Shown here: positions 28,579-35,790 of the stretch, one piece after another
How the letters are laid out: each line of letters starts with the position of its first letter
How positions within the stretch are numbered: the stretch's first letter is position 1
NCBI RefSeq assembly: GCF_003013695.1
Contig: NZ_CP027792.1
Coordinates: 620,001 to 684,000, forward strand
Reading direction: 5' to 3'
Origin: Pulveribacter suum
GTDB taxonomy: Bacteria; Pseudomonadota; Gammaproteobacteria; Burkholderiales; Burkholderiaceae_C
Length of the DNA stretch: 64,000 nt
Made by a program: the position numbers and the translations under genes
Notes under the pieces: generated by a model
Told to the model about the DNA's origin: nothing
Database searches by the model: none
The model's input: only the letters and a program-made list of their open reading frames with translations

Positions 28579-30306
28579 ATGAAGCAACGCATCGTCGCCT
28601 TGGCCGCCACCAGCCTTTTCACTGCGATGGTGGCTGGCTGTGCAAGCCCCGGCGCGCCGCAAGGGGCGGCCGACAGCATCTATATGGGTGGGCCCATCCT
28701 GACCATGAACGATGCGCAGCCCAACGCCGAAGCCGTGGCCGTGCAGGGCGGTCGCATCACCGCAGTGGGCAGCCGCGCGGACGTGATGAAGCTGCAGGGC
28801 CCGGCCACCCGCGTGGTGGATCTGAAGGGCAAGACGCTGCTGCCAGGCTTTGTCGATCCGCACAGCCACCTGAGCGTTGTCGGCCTGCAGGCCGTGTCGG
28901 CCAACATGCTGCCTTCGCCCGACGGCAACAATGACTCGGTCGCGCAATTGCAGGAGAACCTGCGCCGCCATATGCAGACCTCGCCCGAAGCGCGCGAGCT
29001 GGGCATCGTGCTGGGCTTTGGCTACGACGACTCGCAGCTCAAGGAGCAGCGCCACCCCACGCGCGAAGAGCTCGATGCCATCTCCACCACCGTGCCGGTG
29101 ATGATCATCCACCAGTCCAGCCACTTCGGCGTGCTCAACAGCGTGGCCCTCAGGCAGGCGGGAATCAGCGCCGCCACGCCCAATCCCCAGGGCGGCGTGA
29201 TCGGGCGCAAGACTGGCTCGCAAGAGCCCAACGGCCTGCTCGAAGAGAACGCCTTCTTCGGCGCCGCCATGCGCCTGATGCCCAAGTTGACCGAAGCCCA
29301 GGCCTCCGGCTGGCTGGCCAAGGCCCAGGCCCTGTACCTGCAGTACGGCTACACCACCGTGCAGGACGGTCGCTCCAGCCCCGACAACGTGGCCCAGACC
29401 ATCCGCGCGTCCAAGGCTGGGGTCTTCAAGATCGACGTCGTGTCCTATCCCGACATCCTGGAGCTGGGTGACGGCAGCATGATGCAGAGCCCTTATTACA
29501 GCCGCGACTACACCCAGCACTTCCGTATCGGCGGCGTGAAGATGACGCTGGACGGCTCGCCCCAGGGCAAGACGGCCTGGCTCTCCCAGCCCTACTACAA
29601 GGCCCCCGAGGGCAAGCCCGCCGACTACGCCGGCTACGGCGTGCTGACCAGCGACAAGGCCAATGAGCTGATGACCCAGGCCTTCAGCAAGGGCTGGCAG
29701 GTGATCGCGCATGCCAATGGCGACGCCGCCATCGACCAGCTCATCGGCGCGGTACGCGTGGCCCAGCAACGCGTGCCCGCCGCGCAGGATTCGCGTCCGG
29801 TGCTGATCCACGGCCAGACGCTGCGCAAGGACCAAGTGGCGCAGCTCGATACGCTGGGCATCTTCCCGTCGCTGTACCCCATGCACACCTTCTATTGGGG
29901 CGATTGGCACCGCGATTCGGTCCTGGGCCCGCAGCGTGCCGAGAACATCTCGCCCACCGGCTGGGTGCTGGCGCGCGGCATGCGTTTTACCTCGCACCAC
30001 GATGCGCCGGTGGCGTTCCCCTCATCCATCCGGGTGCTGGACGCCACCGTCAACCGCACCACGCGCACCGGCAAAGTGCTGGGTGCCGAACACCGCGTGG
30101 ACCCGGCCACGGCGCTCAAGTCGCTCACGCTGTGGGCTGCCTACCAGCACTTCGAGGAGGGCCGCAAGGGCTCGATCGAGAAGGGCAAGCTCGCCGATTT
30201 CGTGGTGCTGTCGGACAACCCCGTGACCATGCCGCGTCAGCAGCTGTCCACCCTGCAGGTACTTGAGACCATCAAGGAAGATACGAGCGTTTACCGCGCC
30301 AAGTGA
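28579..30306 (+). CDS. Amidohydrolase family (YtcJ-like) protein, predicted lipoprotein
   Basis: The 575-residue protein belongs to the Amidohydro_3 group of metal-dependent hydrolases. The metal-binding motif is PGFVDPHSHLS; later blocks are VIAHANGDAAIDQLIGA, the FTSHHDAPV segment and the C-terminal GSIEKGKLADFVVLSDNP typical of the family. The N-terminus MKQRIVALAATSLFTAMVAGC is a lipoprotein signal with Cys21, so the enzyme is predicted to be exported, which is uncommon for cytosolic YtcJ relatives. The substrate is unknown. It borders the accessory region: downstream the sequence decays into gene fragments. Confidence 0.9.
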   Translation: MKQRIVALAATSLFTAMVAGCASPGAPQGAADSIYMGGPILTMNDAQPNAEAVAVQGGRITAVGSRADVMKLQGPATRVVDLKGKTLLPGFVDPHSHLSVVGLQAVSANMLPSPDGNNDSVAQLQENLRRHMQTSPEARELGIVLGFGYDDSQLKEQRHPTREELDAISTTVPVMIIHQSSHFGVLNSVALRQAGISAATPNPQGGVIGRKTGSQEPNGLLEENAFFGAAMRLMPKLTEAQASGWLAKAQALYLQYGYTTVQDGRSSPDNVAQTIRASKAGVFKIDVVSYPDILELGDGSMMQSPYYSRDYTQHFRIGGVKMTLDGSPQGKTAWLSQPYYKAPEGKPADYAGYGVLTSDKANELMTQAFSKGWQVIAHANGDAAIDQLIGAVRVAQQRVPAAQDSRPVLIHGQTLRKDQVAQLDTLGIFPSLYPMHTFYWGDWHRDSVLGPQRAENISPTGWVLARGMRFTSHHDAPVAFPSSIRVLDATVNRTTRTGKVLGAEHRVDPATALKSLTLWAAYQHFEEGRKGSIEKGKLADFVVLSDNPVTMPRQQLSTLQVLETIKEDTSVYRAK

Positions 30307-30315
30307 GGTGCAGGT

Positions 30316-30340
30316 AATGGGGTTCTGACCTCAATTAATG
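30316..30340 (+). repeat. Short AATTGG/CCAATT-type repeat, copy B1 (degenerate)
   Basis: GGGGTTCTGACCTCAATTAATG resembles the TCTGACCCCAATT repeat seen five more times. It marks the left edge of the accessory region. Confidence 0.45.
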
Positions 30341-30481
30341 CAGTCCGACGTGCCTGCCGTCCTGCCCGATCTTCATCCCCATGAACCGCGCATGCGGGAG
30401 ATAGGCAGGATGGCTGCGGCCGGTACGTCTTCCTGGTTTTCATGCCAAGGCAATTGCTGGGTGGAACGTTGCTGCGGCCCA

Positions 30482-30631
30482 TCAGCGCTCGCTGCTTGCC
30501 TCGTCGCAGTCCACTCGCTCATCTAAAGCAGTGAGTTGTGGGCTGTCAAACACATCGACTACGCTCGTGCAATCAAGCCCGTGCTCCTGCAGCGTCCGGG
30601 CCCGCTTCGCTTCACCGTATTCGATGTCCAC
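30482..30631 (-). pseudogene. BrnT-family toxin fragment
   Basis: A 49-codon open frame, readable from GTG 30631, gives VDIEYGEAKRARTLQEHGLD and then VVDVFDSPQLTALDERVD, the N-terminal half of a BrnT ribonuclease toxin (normally ~90-100 aa). The C-terminal half is missing and no BrnA antitoxin follows. It is most simply a truncated remnant of a type II toxin-antitoxin pair. Identification is by motif recall and is moderately sure. Confidence 0.6.
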
Positions 30632-30893
30632 AGTACTTATTGTGTTGGCAAAAAGTACTTGGGCAAGTGTCTTTTGCCAATGCATCCAATCACTCCGCAT
30701 GACCCGGCTGCCTACCGCCCAAACACCCTGCGCGCCGCCCGCATCCCGTGCAAAAAGCGCGTTTGCCGCTGCGCGCACAGGCGTGCCAGCTGCGCCGGCG
30801 CGCCCACGGCGCAGCCGAACCCCTGCAAAAACGTTGCGGCCATGGCGATGAACGCCTCGGCCTCCAGGCCATGCGCGCCGGCAGCGCCGCGTC
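30632..30893. other. Decayed sequence between BrnT and ATPase fragments
   Basis: No intact gene. On the minus strand a 56-codon open stretch (about 30886 to 30712) reads GLEAEAFIAMAATFLQGFG and ends with a stop, looking like the tail of a helical protein I cannot identify. It has no usable start codon. Confidence 0.4.
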
Positions 30894-31169
30894 GTGCCCG
30901 CGCTGCTCAAGGTCATGGACGCGCTGACGGGAGCCCAGGGAGCCAAGGTGCAGCGCATTGCGGCAACGCACTCGCCTCTCATGCCAGTATCCCTGGAGCC
31001 GATTTTCGATAGCCGCACAGATGCTTTCGATAGCTGCACAGATGCCTGGTTCGACTTAGATCTGGAGCGCGGGCACGTCAGGTTGCGCAGGCGTAAATAC
31101 ATTCGGCAGGGCGAGTTAGGCGATTGGCTGACCAGCGATGCTCCACGCCACCCTCGGGGATGGCTTTGA
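30894..31169 (+). pseudogene. C-terminal fragment of an AAA/SMC-like ATPase
   Basis: The reading frame carries LKVMDALTGAQGAKVQRIAA followed by ATHSPL, the Walker-B-distal H-loop region of AAA_15/AAA_21 ATPases found in defence and OLD-like systems, then DLDLERGHVRLRRRKYI, typical of their C-termini. The N-terminal nucleotide-binding part is absent. A 21-bp tandem duplication (31005-31025 and 31026-31046, TTCGATAGC units) interrupts it. It is a broken remnant. Confidence 0.55.
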
Positions 31170-31190
31170 AATCAATCCGCGCAACGAAAC

Positions 31191-31278
31191 ATCAAACCAT
31201 CAAACCATCAAACCATCAAACCATCAAACCATCAAACCATCAAACCATCAAACCATCAAACCATCAAAACATCAAAAC
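31191..31278. repeat. Tandem 8-bp repeat, 9 perfect plus 2 variant units
   Basis: ATCAAACC is repeated nine times without error (31191-31262), followed by two ATCAAAAC units and a partial one. It ends about 52 bp before the TTG start of the antitoxin gene and lies inside an upstream-extended version of the same reading frame. Eight is not a multiple of three, so copy-number changes would shift that extended frame. Confidence 0.95.
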
Positions 31279-31330
31279 ATCATCGCGTATTAAAATCAGC
31301 TGCCATGCCGCTCTACAGGAGGAAGCATCA

Positions 31331-31579
31331 TTGCGCACTACCATCGATCTGGAATACGACACTCTCATCGCAGTAAAGGAAATTGCCCGCGCCGAAAACA
31401 CAAGCCTGGGCAAGGTCATCTCGCGGCTGATACGCCAGGCGCTCACCGGGGGCGCCGCCCCGCAACCCACGAATAGCTCGGCTGCAGCGGCAGCTACAGG
31501 CTTTGTCCCTTTCGATGCGCGCGGAGTGGTTGTGAGCGACGAACTGATCAACCGCTTGCGCGATGCAGAAAGCGTTTAA
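31331..31579 (+). CDS. Ribbon-helix-helix antitoxin (VapB/CopG-like)
   Basis: The 82-residue protein begins RTTIDLEYDTLIAVKEIARA, followed by SLGKVISRLIRQALTG, a short beta strand and two helices typical of ribbon-helix-helix antitoxins. The C-terminal part (FVPFDARGVVVSDELINRLR) would bind the toxin. I use TTG 31331 because ACAGGAGGAAG lies 6-12 nt upstream; an ATG at 31124 would force translation through the 8-bp tandem repeat. The partner VapC follows after 3 bp but is broken. Confidence 0.8.
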   Translation: MRTTIDLEYDTLIAVKEIARAENTSLGKVISRLIRQALTGGAAPQPTNSSAAAAATGFVPFDARGVVVSDELINRLRDAESV

Positions 31580-31582
31580 GCC

Positions 31583-32028
31583 ATGCGCGCACTGTTGGAC
31601 GTCAACGTCCTGATTGCCCTGCTGGACGCCGCTCACCTGCACCATGCCAAGGCCACTCAATGACTGCAGAGGGAGATTGGCCACGGCTGGGCATCCTGTC
31701 CGCTGACGCAAAACGGCTGTCTGAGCGTCATGGCCCAGCCCGCATACCCCCAAGCGCTGCCGCTAGCTGCCGTTGCCGGACGGCTGGCACAAGCGGCTGC
31801 GCATCCCGCGCATGCCTTTTTGTCCGACGATACAGCTTGCTGGACGCTGGCGCCCTGCATTGGCGCCATCTGCTGGGCCATCGGCAGGTCACTGACGCCT
31901 ATTTGCTGGGTTTGGCCGTTCGGCACCAATGCCGCTTTGTAAGTTTTGATGCGCGGATTGATTACAAAGCCGCTGTTGGTGCCGGGCCCGAGCATCTATT
32001 GGCCCTGTCGCTCGACGAAAATTCGTAA
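31583..32028 (+). pseudogene. VapC-type PIN-domain toxin, inactivated by nonsense and frameshift mutations
   Basis: The frame opens MRALLDVNVLIALLDAAHLHHAKATQ, a PIN domain start with the first catalytic Asp, and hits TGA at 31661 where related toxins have Trp (QWLQREIGHGWA). It continues open as GWASCPLTQNGCLSVMAQ, then shifts frame near 31830 and finishes as VTDAYLLGLAVRHQCRF and VSFDARID, the expected PIN C-terminal acidic motif. One nonsense plus one frameshift mutation make it non-functional, while its antitoxin is intact. Confidence 0.85.
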
Positions 32029-32045
32029 GCTGTTCATGATCAGTT

Positions 32046-32068
32046 GAATTGGAATCTGACCCCAATTT
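32046..32068 (+). repeat. Short hairpin repeat, copy B2
   Basis: GAATTGGAATCTGACCCCAATT: AATTGG pairs with CCAATT around an 8-9 nt loop. It lies between the broken VapC and the intact Phd/VapC pair. Confidence 0.75.
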
Positions 32069-32140
32069 CTCCTTCAGCGCTCGTCCAAAGTTTTGAGAAC
32101 GTAGTATCGTGCCTACATTCATTGCTGCAGGAGGTGTGCC

Positions 32141-32395
32141 GTGACCATCACAACCCTATCGAGCCGGGAACTGAACCAGGACGTGACCCGGGCAAAGAAG
32201 GCCGCCAAAAGCGGGCCCGTGTTCATTACGGACCGCGGCAAGCCTGCCCACGTATTGCTCAGCTTTGAAGACTACCAGCGGTTGACAAGGCAGCGGCGCA
32301 ACATTGCCGATGTCCTGGCAATGCCGGATGCTGCAGACATTGAGTTTGACCCGCCACGTATGGCCATCGGAGCCCGGCTGGCTGACCTCTCGTGA
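32141..32395 (+). CDS. Phd/YefM family antitoxin
   Basis: The 84-residue protein opens with MTITTLSSRELNQDVTRAKK and GPVFITDRGKPAHVLLSFED, the DNA-binding Phd/YefM fold, and ends in a short toxin-binding tail. The start is GTG with a strong CAGGAGGTG 5-13 nt upstream. Its stop overlaps the VapC start by one base (TGATG), so antitoxin and toxin are translationally coupled, and it should neutralise VapC and repress the operon. Confidence 0.92.
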   Translation: MTITTLSSRELNQDVTRAKKAAKSGPVFITDRGKPAHVLLSFEDYQRLTRQRRNIADVLAMPDAADIEFDPPRMAIGARLADLS

Positions 32396-32820
32396 TGTAC
32401 GTGCTCGATACCAACGTACTGTCTGAACTGCGCAAGGTACGACTGGGCAGGGCCGATGCAAACGTGGCGGCATGGACGGAAAGCGTCGATGCCGCCGACC
32501 TGTTCGTGTCGGCCATCACCATCATGGAACTGGAGCTTGGCGTTCTGTCGATTGAACGCCGGGATGCTGCCCAGGGGGCCATGCTGCGCTCGTGGCTGGA
32601 GCAGCAGGTCTTGCCCGAATTTTCGGGGCGCACCTTGCCTATCGATACCGCTGTGGCCCAGCGCTGCGCCCGGCTGCACGTACCAGACAAGCGCGGTGAG
32701 CGTGACGCGCTGATCGCAGCGACAGCGCTGGTGCATGGCATGGCGGTGGTTACGCGCAACGTGGCTGATTTCACCCCGACGGGCGTGACCCTCGTCAACC
32801 CATGGGAGTCGTCCTTATGA
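32395..32820 (+). CDS. VapC/FitB-type PIN-domain ribonuclease toxin
   Basis: The 141-residue toxin carries the PIN acidic residues: Asp in MYVLDTNVLSELRK, Glu in SAITIMELELGVL, Asp in GERDALIAATAL and the downstream VVTRNVADF. VapC toxins cleave tRNA or rRNA when not bound by antitoxin. The ATG at 32395 overlaps the antitoxin stop. Pairing with a Phd-type antitoxin is the FitAB-like arrangement. No inactivating change is visible, so this pair looks functional. Confidence 0.93.
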   Translation: MYVLDTNVLSELRKVRLGRADANVAAWTESVDAADLFVSAITIMELELGVLSIERRDAAQGAMLRSWLEQQVLPEFSGRTLPIDTAVAQRCARLHVPDKRGERDALIAATALVHGMAVVTRNVADFTPTGVTLVNPWESSL

Positions 32821-32844
32821 CTCCCTGCGTGTGCACTGGTGCGA

Positions 32845-32869
32845 GAAATTGGAATCTGACTCCATTGCC
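32845..32869 (+). repeat. Short hairpin repeat, copy B3
   Basis: GAAATTGGAATCTGACTCCATT lies between vapC and the endonuclease gene, 25 bp after the toxin stop codon. Confidence 0.65.
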
Positions 32870-32880
32870 CCCCCTGCTGC

Positions 32881-33774
32881 ATGCCCCGGAAAAAAAAGCC
32901 TCGCTCTCCCTCACGTTCCCGCTCCCGCCGCGCCGTTTCCCGCTTTTCGCGCCTGCGCCGCCTGCTGGTGCTGGCCTTCGCTGCCGCCGTCGCCGCGCTG
33001 CAGGGCGGCGGCTGGGATTATTTGTCCGACTGGCTGGACCTGGAAGGCTTCGGCATCACGGCGCCAGCGCTGAAACCCACCGGCCAGCAGGTGCATACCC
33101 GCTTCGCCGGCTGCCCGCAGTTCTTCGCGCCGGGTGGCATGCCGGCCGTGCCCAGCGCGCCGCGCCTGCGCGAGCTGTGCTTCGATAGTTTCGCCGTGCT
33201 GCACTCGGGCCAGACACGCACGCCGCTGATCGTCGCCGAGCGCCTGAACCGCCGCATGATCGAGCAGGGCCAGGGGCTGGCGCGCTCCGACCGCTTCTAC
33301 GCCGACGCGCGCGTGCCGTCCTTCGAGCGCGCCGAGCTGGACGACTACCGCGGCTCGGGCTACTCGCGCGGACACCTGGCGCCGGCGGGTGACATGCCTA
33401 CCCCGGCGGCCATGGCGCAGAGCTTCTCGCTGGCCAACATGGTGCCCCAGGACCAGACCCACAACGCCGGCCCCTGGGCCGACATCGAGGCCGATACGCG
33501 CGCCTATGCCAAGCGCGCCGCCGGGGACGTCTATGTTATCACCGGCGCAGTCTTCGGCCAGGGCAGCCGGCGCCTGATCGGCGGGCGGGTGGCGGTGCCC
33601 ACGCACCTGTTCAAGCTGGTGTACGACCCGCGCAGGAAGAGAGCCTGGGCGCACTGGCAGGAAAACGCGCCTCGGACGCAGGCCGGCCGGCCCGTCAGCT
33701 ATGCGGAGCTGGTGCGGCGCACGAACATGGAGCTGCTGCCGGCGCTGCATGAGGGCGCGCAGAGGGTGCAGTGA
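32881..33774 (+). CDS. NUC1-type DNA/RNA non-specific endonuclease with N-terminal membrane anchor
   Basis: The 297-residue protein has a very basic N-terminus (residues 1-27), a hydrophobic segment (~28-42) and a C-terminal beta-beta-alpha-metal nuclease domain of the Serratia nuclease/EndoG family. The catalytic motif is SRGHLAPAGDM with His165; the metal-binding Asn lies in SLANMVPQD. The membrane segment suggests secretion or periplasmic anchoring. It sits among toxin-antitoxin genes without an obvious immunity partner. Enzyme class is clear, biological role is not. Confidence 0.9.
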   Translation: MPRKKKPRSPSRSRSRRAVSRFSRLRRLLVLAFAAAVAALQGGGWDYLSDWLDLEGFGITAPALKPTGQQVHTRFAGCPQFFAPGGMPAVPSAPRLRELCFDSFAVLHSGQTRTPLIVAERLNRRMIEQGQGLARSDRFYADARVPSFERAELDDYRGSGYSRGHLAPAGDMPTPAAMAQSFSLANMVPQDQTHNAGPWADIEADTRAYAKRAAGDVYVITGAVFGQGSRRLIGGRVAVPTHLFKLVYDPRRKRAWAHWQENAPRTQAGRPVSYAELVRRTNMELLPALHEGAQRVQ

Positions 33775-33882
33775 TGTTGATGGGGCAGGCGCACTGAAGT
33801 CTGGTCAGTGTCTAGCCCGGCCCTCGGCCCCCAGGAGCCCGGCCGGTTGCCTTCGCCGGCACTGATGTGCTAGAGGTAAAGG

Positions 33883-33906
33883 AAGTTGGAAACTGACTCC
33901 AATTTC
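33883..33906 (+). repeat. Short hairpin repeat, copy B4
   Basis: GAAGTTGGAAACTGACTCCAATT lies immediately beside the truncated 3' end of the first RAYT remnant. Confidence 0.65.
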
Positions 33907-33924
33907 TACTCTGACTCCACTCTC

Positions 33925-34110
33925 TCGTCAATGGCGAAGATGTGCGCCAACTCCTTCAAGCGCGTGGCGGTCCAGCCGCGGCAGTGGTCGAAGTTCTGGC
34001 CGCTGTGTTGGTCATGGCCGCACAGGAAAGGGCGGCGCACGCAGCGGGGCACGCTAGTGGTACAAAGGCGTGTCGATCAGGCTAACGAGGGTGGAGCGTG
34101 AGCGGGTCAT
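33925..34110 (-). pseudogene. REP-associated tyrosine transposase (RAYT) remnant 1
   Basis: The minus strand starts MTRSRSTLVSLIDTPLYH, then meets a stop; after a frameshift it continues RRPFLCGHDQHSGQNFDHCR and TRLKELAHIFAID, the N-terminal third of a RAYT (IS200/IS605-like TnpA_REP). The HUH and catalytic tyrosine parts are missing. At least one nonsense change and one frameshift are present. Confidence 0.8.
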
Positions 34111-34349
34111 GGGGCAGGAGGCTAGAGGGGGGCGGGCAGGGGCAACTAAGTGGATGTCCTCTTATCTGCCGTGCTGGGCTTCGCCTGCATTCGCAGCGCA
34201 GGTTTCAAGCCTTTTTGGACTGTAGGGCTTGTGCAGAAAGCGCTAAAAGCTATCATTCTTGTAGCGCTGCACCGCTTCCCTGGCGCAACGCTTTTTCCAT
34301 GGGCCGCGCCCGTCTTCAATCAAGTTTGGGCGCCCCTTCTGACCTTCGG
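34111..34349. other. Remains of an upstream gene cassette, no supported gene
   Basis: Between the RAYT remnant and the first attC site lies 240 bp of lower-GC sequence. An open frame of 80 codons (34150-34392) runs through into the attC site but resembles nothing known and has no ribosome binding site. It may be the truncated body of the cassette that owned the first attC. Confidence 0.35.
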
Positions 34350-34407
34350 GTCTAACTGTTCGTCGCAGCCGATCGCTTACGCCGGCGGCTGAACTCAGGC
34401 GTTAGGG
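34350..34407 (+). other. attC recombination site 1 (5' boundary of cassette)
   Basis: R'' box GTCTAAC (34350-34356) and R' box GTTAGGG (34401-34407) bracket an imperfect palindrome in which CAGCCG pairs with CGGCTG and GTTC with GAAC. The 58-bp length, box spacing and the CAGGCGTTAG end match integron attC sites. Confidence 0.7.
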
Positions 34408-34987
34408 GCCAGAGATGACTTGGGTTGAGGTCATAGATTCAGCAGTAAAGATCGGACTTGGCGCCCTAATTGCCGGCATCAGCGCATTCCTACTCGCTCG
34501 CAGTCAGTACGGGCACGACTTACGTCGGACTAAGGTCTCAAGGGAGTTTGAGCTCCTCAAAGACATTGCGGAGAAAGTAGAACGGTTTACCCACAGTGCG
34601 CTGAAATACTGGGCAATCTCTGCGGACTGGCACAGAGCACGTCGCACGAACCCTGACGCGAAGAAGTCAGAGACCATGCTCACAACCCAAAGGGAGCTTT
34701 TCAGCCGCTTCAATGAGCTGACCTCGGCTGAGGCGTTCCTTCTCCTACTTGGCGAGAAGGAGGCACAGCAGCAGCTGCGTACCTACGGCGAACATGTCAT
34801 GGTCTACCGCCGCCAAGCCTCACGCGCAACAGACGCACTACGGGAAGAAGAGATCGATGACTACCACAAGTACATCCTTCAAGCACGGGAGTCGTTCTTC
34901 GCGCGTCTTAGCGAAATCTACGGCCGGCTTGGCTCCTAACCATTCGTTCAAGGCGACGCCGCTTCGCGGCGCAGCTTAACTCAAGCG
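34402..34987 (+). mobile_element. Complete integron gene cassette without nearby integrase
   Basis: The segment runs from the recombination point of the first attC to that of the second (about 586 bp) and holds a single gene that starts 8 bp inside and stops within the R'' box, the usual cassette economy. No intI gene, attI or Pc promoter is visible in the window, so this is an orphan cassette (CALIN-like). Confidence 0.7.
34415..34939 (+). CDS. Cassette-borne protein with one membrane segment and coiled coil
   Basis: The 174-residue product begins MTWVEVIDSAVKIGLGALIA, a single membrane helix (residues ~10-28), followed by a long charged alpha-helical cytoplasmic domain (KVSREFELLKDIAEKVERF and later RQASRATDALREEEIDDYH). 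Nothing catalytic is recognisable. The TAA stop lies inside the R'' box of the downstream attC. Codon use is less GC-rich than the neighbours, consistent with transfer. Function unknown; similar anchored helical proteins occur in other cassettes but I cannot name a family. Confidence 0.8.
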   Translation: MTWVEVIDSAVKIGLGALIAGISAFLLARSQYGHDLRRTKVSREFELLKDIAEKVERFTHSALKYWAISADWHRARRTNPDAKKSETMLTTQRELFSRFNELTSAEAFLLLLGEKEAQQQLRTYGEHVMVYRRQASRATDALREEEIDDYHKYILQARESFFARLSEIYGRLGS

Positions 34988-34993
34988 TTATTC
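34934..34993 (+). other. attC recombination site 2 (59-base-element type)
   Basis: A near-canonical 60-bp attC: R'' TCCTAAC (34934-34940), then ATTCGTTCAAGGC, the inner stem CGCCGC-TTC-GCGGCG, GCTTAACTCAAGC and R' beginning GTTA (34987). The L'/R' sequence TTAACTCAAGCGTTA is the form found in many class 1 integron cassettes. Confidence 0.9.
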
Positions 34994-35159
34994 CATTTGA
35001 GTTTTTGAGCACATGGACAAAGCAAAAATAAAGCTTGTAACCATCGTAAGGTGCCCATCGAACTTCGCCTTCCAACGTGTCGCACTCATGCCGCCTTGGA
35101 TTGCCGATGGACATGCTTGCTGAGCCAGTCCTGAAGGAACTGAATCGGCCAGCTGTAGC
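34994..35159. other. Start of a second, truncated cassette
   Basis: After attC 2 the sequence remains lower in GC. A 36-codon frame (ATG 35013 to TGA 35123) reads [20 protein letters not shown] and then stops near the edge of the second RAYT pseudogene. It could be the head of a further cassette gene cut off by the transposon; no second boundary attC is visible. Confidence 0.35.
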
Positions 35160-35699
35160 CCAGCGTGGAGTAGCCCGCTCATCCAGCAGCGCTTGGCTCT
35201 TGCAGCGCCCTCCCAGAACCGGCCCGTGCAACCGTCTTCCGCATTGGCTTGGCGGGCCAGCGATTCATTGAGCACGCGCATAAACCACGACAGGTCCTGC
35301 AGCCGCGCAGCGTGCCGGCCATCTCCTGCACTTTCTCCAGCTCAGCCTGGCCCATCTGCGCCCGGGTCGGCGACAAATAGCGCTGCACCAGCAGCGGGCC
35401 GGTGAACAGCTGCGTCCAGCGCTGCAGCACCTGCTCGTCGCTCCACGCCTGCGCCCGCGCGCTGCCTATACGTAGCACCATATGGTAATGGTTGCTCATC
35501 ACTGCATAGGCGGCCACGTCGATGGCGAAGACGCGCGCCAGCTCCTTGATGCACGGAGCGATCCATGCGCGCCGGTGCTCGAAGTTTGTCCGTTGTGGTG
35601 GTCATGGTGGCACAGAAATGCACGGCGCACGCAGCGCGAGATGCAGTGGTACCACGGTGTGTCGGCAAGGCTGATGACGGTGGAGCGTGGGCGGGTCAT
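35160..35699 (-). pseudogene. REP-associated tyrosine transposase (RAYT) pseudogene 2
   Basis: Reading three frames in turn restores a RAYT: MTRPRSTVISLADTPWYHCI and CVRRAFLC; after a 1-nt loss near 35592, FEHRRAWIAPCIKELARVF and the HUH region AAYAVMSNHYHMVLRI; after another 1-nt loss near 35305, [20 protein letters not shown] and GRFWEG; after a third shift, KSQALLDE. The C-terminus beyond that is absent. RAYTs are single-copy enzymes that mobilise REP palindromes. This copy is dead. Confidence 0.88.
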
Positions 35700-35763
35700 A
35701 GGGCTGGAGGGTAAGAGGCGGCGAGTTGACCATCAACTGGGTGGGTGTCCTTTATTTGACTTA

Positions 35764-35790
35764 ATGATTTAGTTCTGAACCCAATTAATT
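35764..35790 (+). repeat. Short hairpin repeat, copy B5 (degenerate)
   Basis: TTTAGTTCTGAACCCAATTAATT lies about 65 bp upstream of the second RAYT start and marks the right edge of the decayed region. Confidence 0.45.

Noticed and set aside
31191..31278. Possible CRISPR array
   Set aside because: The unit is only 8 bp with no spacers and no cas genes; it is a simple tandem repeat.
31124..31579. A 151-residue antitoxin beginning at ATG 31124
   Set aside because: It would translate the 8-bp repeat as KPSNHQTI units; the TTG at 31331 has a strong AGGAGG and starts exactly at the ribbon-helix-helix domain.
34150..34392. An 80-codon gene upstream of attC 1
   Set aside because: No ribosome binding site, runs into the attC site and resembles no protein; kept only as a possible cassette remnant.
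35482..35772. A plus-strand gene opposite the second RAYT
   Set aside because: The minus strand restores conserved RAYT motifs across frames; the plus frame is a shadow.
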